Below the pieces are notes generated by a model. That model had not been told where the DNA came from. It saw only the letters and a list, made by a program, of their open reading frames with translations, and did no database searches. Positions 61,171 through 64,000 of a stretch of DNA of 64,000 nucleotides are shown piece after piece; positions within the stretch are counted from its first letter, which is position 1; the number at the start of each line of letters is the position of its first letter. The position numbers were made by a program, and so were the translations under genes. This stretch comes from CAKRJP01 sp963597615 (GTDB lineage Bacteria; Bacillota; Clostridia; Lachnospirales; Lachnospiraceae), in assembly GCA_963597615.1 (NCBI GenBank), contig CAVBQS010000053.1, positions 124,001 to 188,000 on the forward strand, written 5' to 3'.

Positions 61171-62457
61171 ATGAAAAAAAGAAAAGTAATGGCAACCTTA
61201 CTGGCAGCAACCCTTGCTTTAACCTTAGCAGGATGTGGCGGATCAGGCTCAGGATCAAGCTCATCAGATTCTACAGCTAGCAGCGGAAGCTCATCAGAGA
61301 ATGCTTCCAAACCAGTTTGCTGGTTTAACCGTCAGCCATCTAACAGTTCTACAGGAGAACTTGATATGGATGCATTGACCTTTAATGATGACACCTACTA
61401 TGTAGGATTTGATGCAAATCAAGGTGCTGAGTTACAGGGCCAAATGGTTATGGATTACATCGAAGAGCATATCGATACCATTGATAGAAATGGGGACGGA
61501 ATTATCGGATATGTATTAGCAATCGGTGATGTTGGACATAATGATTCCATTGCACGTACAAGAGGTGTTCGTAGTGCTCTTGGAACTGGAGTTGAGAAGG
61601 ACGGAAATATTGATGCAGAAGCAGCAGGAACCAACAGCGACGGATCTGCAACAGTTGTTCAGGATGCAGAAGTTGAGATTGGTGGAAAGACCTATATCAT
61701 CCGTGAGTTGGCTTCTCAGGAGATGAAGAACTCTGCAGGTGCTACCTGGGATGCAGCTACAGCAGGTAACGCAATCGGAACATGGTCCGCAGACTTTGGA
61801 AAAGATATTGATGTAGTTGTTTCTAACAATGATGGTATGGGAATGTCAATGTTTAATGCTTGGTCAAAAGCGGAGGAAGTTCCTACTTTTGGATATGATG
61901 CTAACAGTGATGCGGTTGCAGCTATCGCTGAAGGATATGGCGGAACTATTTCTCAGCATGCAGATGTTCAGGCCTACTTAACACTTAGAGTAATTCGTAA
62001 TGCATTAGACGGCGTTGATATTGATACAGGTATTGGTACAGCTGACGATGCTGGCAACCAGTTGGTAGAAGGTGAAGATTACAGATATAGTGAAGAAGAG
62101 AGATCTTACTATGCATTGAACCTTGCAGTAACAGCTGATAACTATGAGGACTTTACAGATTCTACAGTTACTTACGCAGCAGTTTCTAATCAGTTAGATG
62201 AAAGTAGCAATGCAACAAAGAAAGTTTGGCTTGATATTTACAACGCTTCCGATAACTTCTTAAGCTCAACCTATCAGCCGCTTCTTGAGAAATATGATGA
62301 TCTTCTTAACTTAGATGTTGATTACATTGGTGGTGATGGACAGACAGAGTCTAACATTACAAACCGTCTTGGTAACCCAAGCGAGTACGATGCGTTTGCA
62401 ATTAACATGGTTAAGACAGATAATGCATCTGCATATACTTCACTTCTTTCTCAATAA
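61171..62457 (+). CDS. mglB: Galactose/glucose ABC transporter substrate-binding lipoprotein (MglB-like)
   Basis: This is a periplasmic-binding-protein type 1 domain (CUT2) lipoprotein of 428 residues. The start at 61,171 follows GGGAGGAAAGAAA, so an ATG 15 bases earlier was rejected. The signal peptide ends in L-A-G-C near residue 23 and a Gly/Ser-rich linker follows. The calcium-binding loop D-R-N-G-D-G-I-I-G of MglB is near residues 106-114, GDVGHNDSIARTRGVRSAL near 120-138, and NNDGMGM near 228-234. It precedes the ATPase gene by 107 bases, with a hairpin in between. Galactose or glucose is the likely ligand. Confidence 0.9.
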   Translation: MKKRKVMATLLAATLALTLAGCGGSGSGSSSSDSTASSGSSSENASKPVCWFNRQPSNSSTGELDMDALTFNDDTYYVGFDANQGAELQGQMVMDYIEEHIDTIDRNGDGIIGYVLAIGDVGHNDSIARTRGVRSALGTGVEKDGNIDAEAAGTNSDGSATVVQDAEVEIGGKTYIIRELASQEMKNSAGATWDAATAGNAIGTWSADFGKDIDVVVSNNDGMGMSMFNAWSKAEEVPTFGYDANSDAVAAIAEGYGGTISQHADVQAYLTLRVIRNALDGVDIDTGIGTADDAGNQLVEGEDYRYSEEERSYYALNLAVTADNYEDFTDSTVTYAAVSNQLDESSNATKKVWLDIYNASDNFLSSTYQPLLEKYDDLLNLDVDYIGGDGQTESNITNRLGNPSEYDAFAINMVKTDNASAYTSLLSQ

Positions 62458-62464
62458 GATACCA

Positions 62465-62479
62465 GTAACCAAAGGTTAC
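62465..62479 (+). repeat. GTAACC-AAA-GGTTAC inverted repeat after mglB
   Basis: This perfect 6-base dyad lies 8 bases after the mglB stop. It would form a small RNA hairpin that may stabilise the mglB message. Confidence 0.4.
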
Positions 62480-62513
62480 AGATATGGAAAGATAGCAATC
62501 AGGTAATACAGAG

Positions 62514-62540
62514 GGGTATCAGCTTTGATACCCTTCTTTC
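62514..62540 (+). terminator. Intercistronic hairpin between mglB and mglA, possible partial terminator
   Basis: A perfect eight-base-pair GGGTATCA/TGATACCC stem with a 4-base loop is followed by TTCTTTC. The tail is weak for a full terminator, which suits partial read-through that makes more binding protein than ATPase. Confidence 0.55.
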
Positions 62541-62564
62541 AATAAGAAAAGGAAGATGAAAGCT

Positions 62565-64000
62565 ATGGCAGAGGATAAGAATAAATACATCTTATCGATT
62601 AATGGCATGAGCAAATCATTCGGCAGGAACAAGGTCCTAAAGCACATTAGTATGAATGTCAAACCCGGATCTATTATGGGACTCATGGGTGAAAACGGTG
62701 CCGGAAAATCGACAATGATGAAATGTCTCTTCGGAACATACCAAAAGGATGAGGGGACGATCATATTAGATGGAAGAGAAGTGAACTTCTCCGGACCAAA
62801 GGATGCATTGGAAAATGGAGTTGCAATGGTTCACCAGGAACTTAATCAGTGTCTGGAGCGAAGTGTTGTAGACAATCTTTTCTTAGGTCGCTATCCAAGA
62901 AATTCTTTTGGAGTGGTTGACGAAAAAAGAATGAAAAAAGAGACTTCCCAGCTTTTTAGAAAGCTTGGACTTACTGTCAGTTTGACCCAGCCAATGAAGA
63001 AAATGTCTGTGTCACAGCGGCAGATGTGTGAGATTGCCAAGGCAATTTCTTATAATTCGAAAGTTATTGTATTGGACGAGCCGACCTCATCTCTTACAGC
63101 TCCGGAAGTTGAGAAGCTGTTTAAGATGATGAGACAATTGAAAGCGCAAGGAATCGCCCTGATTTACATTTCTCATAAAATGGACGAGATTTTTGAAATC
63201 TGTGATGAGATTTCTGTACTTCGAGATGGAAGTTTGGTTATGACTAAGGATAGAGAGGATACCAATATGAATGAGCTGATTTCCGCCATGGTTGGAAGGT
63301 CTCTTGATAACCGTTTCCCGCCGGTGGACAATAAACCGGGAGAAACCATTTTCTCTGTACAGAATCTTTCCACAAAGTATGCACCAAAATTACAAAACAT
63401 TTCTTTTGATGTAAAAAAAGGTGAGATTTTTGGATTGTATGGTCTGGTGGGAGCCGGCCGTACGGAACTTCTTGAGACGATTTTCGGAATCAGAACCCGG
63501 GCAGAAGGTAATACCCTCTATCAGGGAAAACTTATGAATTTTAGCTCTCCAAGGGATGCTATGGATCATGGTTTTGCCTTAATTACAGAGGAGCGAAAAG
63601 CTAATGGTCTCTTTATGAAAGGGGACATTACCTTTAATACTACGATTGCAAATATGAAGCATTACAAAAATGGGCCGGTATTATCCCATGATCAGATGGT
63701 TCGGGCTACCTCTGAGGAAATTAAGATTATGCATACCAAATGCATGGGACCGGATGATCTCATTACCAGTCTTTCCGGAGGAAACCAGCAGAAAGTAATT
63801 TTCGGCAGATGGTTAGAGCGTTCCCCTAGTGTGTTTATGATGGATGATCCTACCAGAGGTATTGACGTAGGTGCGAAATATGAAATTTACGAACTGATTA
63901 TCAATATGGCAAAACAAGGAAAGACCATTATTGTAGTTTCCTCCGAGATGCCTGAGATTCTTGGAATCACCAATCGAATCGGAGTTATGTCTAATGGACG
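62565..64000 (+). CDS. mglA: Sugar ABC transporter ATP-binding protein (MglA-like), partial at window end
   Basis: This is the double-ATPase subunit of the CUT2 galactose-type importer; the 478 visible residues nearly complete a family length of about 500. The first nucleotide site has G-E-N-G-A-G-K-S-T near 37-45, SVSQRQM near 143-149 and the Walker B VIVLDEPTSSLT near 161-172. The second half starts with GLYGLVGAGRTELLE near 291-305 and has LSGGNQQKV near 401-409 and DDPTRGIDVGAKYEIY near 425-440. The start at 62,565 follows AAGGAAG at 9 bases; an in-frame ATG three codons earlier overlaps that site. A permease gene (mglC) is expected just outside the window. Confidence 0.92.
   Translation, partial: MAEDKNKYILSINGMSKSFGRNKVLKHISMNVKPGSIMGLMGENGAGKSTMMKCLFGTYQKDEGTIILDGREVNFSGPKDALENGVAMVHQELNQCLERSVVDNLFLGRYPRNSFGVVDEKRMKKETSQLFRKLGLTVSLTQPMKKMSVSQRQMCEIAKAISYNSKVIVLDEPTSSLTAPEVEKLFKMMRQLKAQGIALIYISHKMDEIFEICDEISVLRDGSLVMTKDREDTNMNELISAMVGRSLDNRFPPVDNKPGETIFSVQNLSTKYAPKLQNISFDVKKGEIFGLYGLVGAGRTELLETIFGIRTRAEGNTLYQGKLMNFSSPRDAMDHGFALITEERKANGLFMKGDITFNTTIANMKHYKNGPVLSHDQMVRATSEEIKIMHTKCMGPDDLITSLSGGNQQKVIFGRWLERSPSVFMMDDPTRGIDVGAKYEIYELIINMAKQGKTIIVVSSEMPEILGITNRIGVMSNG

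Noticed and set aside
1..64000. CRISPR arrays, tRNA or rRNA genes, prophage or insertion sequences
   Set aside because: No regularly spaced repeats, cloverleaf-like or rRNA-like sequence, transposase or integrase was recognised in any part of the window.

Overview
The window looks like chromosomal DNA from a Gram-positive anaerobe of the Clostridia, most likely a gut Lachnospiraceae. The evidence is the low-to-moderate GC content, the AGGAGG-type ribosome binding sites, a DAP-type MurE, a PrkC/PrpC pair with PASTA repeats, a tyrosine T-box, an Etf-linked lactate dehydrogenase and many sugar-acid and sugar uptake loci. No rRNA, tRNA, CRISPR array, prophage or insertion sequence was recognised. 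Species cannot be named from the sequence alone.

Layout. 1-2,352: a TRAP transporter operon (dctQ-dctM-dctP, minus strand, dctP cut by the window edge). 2,579-11,293: a hydroaromatic-acid (quinate/shikimate type) catabolic cluster. It holds a GntP-type permease and an alpha/beta hydrolase, then aroD and an MFS carrier (all minus strand), and divergently a LysR regulator, an old-yellow-enzyme/iron-sulfur oxidoreductase and a shikimate/quinate dehydrogenase. 11,770-17,917: a glycosyltransferase, a membrane-protein/cytidylate-kinase fusion with a MarR regulator, glutamate dehydrogenase, an Lrp regulator and an iron-type alcohol dehydrogenase. 17,971-31,480: a twelve-gene housekeeping run from one good promoter to one terminator (murE, priA, def, fmt, Zn-peptidase, rsmB, rlmN, prpC, prkC, rsgA, rpe, thiN).

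31,481-39,000: a hexuronate (galacturonate/glucuronate) utilisation locus with intact kdgK and dctM, while nearly every other gene carries a lesion. eda has an internal in-frame deletion that removes the Schiff-base lysine region. uxaB and dctP have both lost their 5' ends at one junction. dctQ has an out-of-frame internal deletion. uxaC has a TGA in place of a conserved Trp codon. The LacI regulator has ATT where ATG is expected. This concentration of damage is the most surprising feature of the window and points to recent decay, or to an assembly or population artefact.

39,093-43,292: ychF, lgt, a Tyr T-box with tyrS and a flavin reductase. 43,371-47,992: a YkvI-type membrane protein and an Etf-coupled FAD lactate/glycolate dehydrogenase operon. 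48,154-55,317: a LacI-controlled sucrose/fructoside operon (binding protein, two permeases, GH32, sucrose phosphorylase) with two copies of an AACCGGTT operator. 55,391-57,626: an AraC regulator and a GH13 amylase. 57,728-58,771: rplM-rpsI with a consensus promoter. 58,865-60,991: an S15 X-Pro peptidase. 61,171-end: mglB and a partial mglA.

The overall theme is uptake and fermentation of plant-derived compounds: hydroaromatic acids, uronic acids, sucrose/fructans, starch fragments and galactose, with lactate oxidation. The two most interesting systems are the reductive hydroaromatic cluster and the decaying hexuronate locus.
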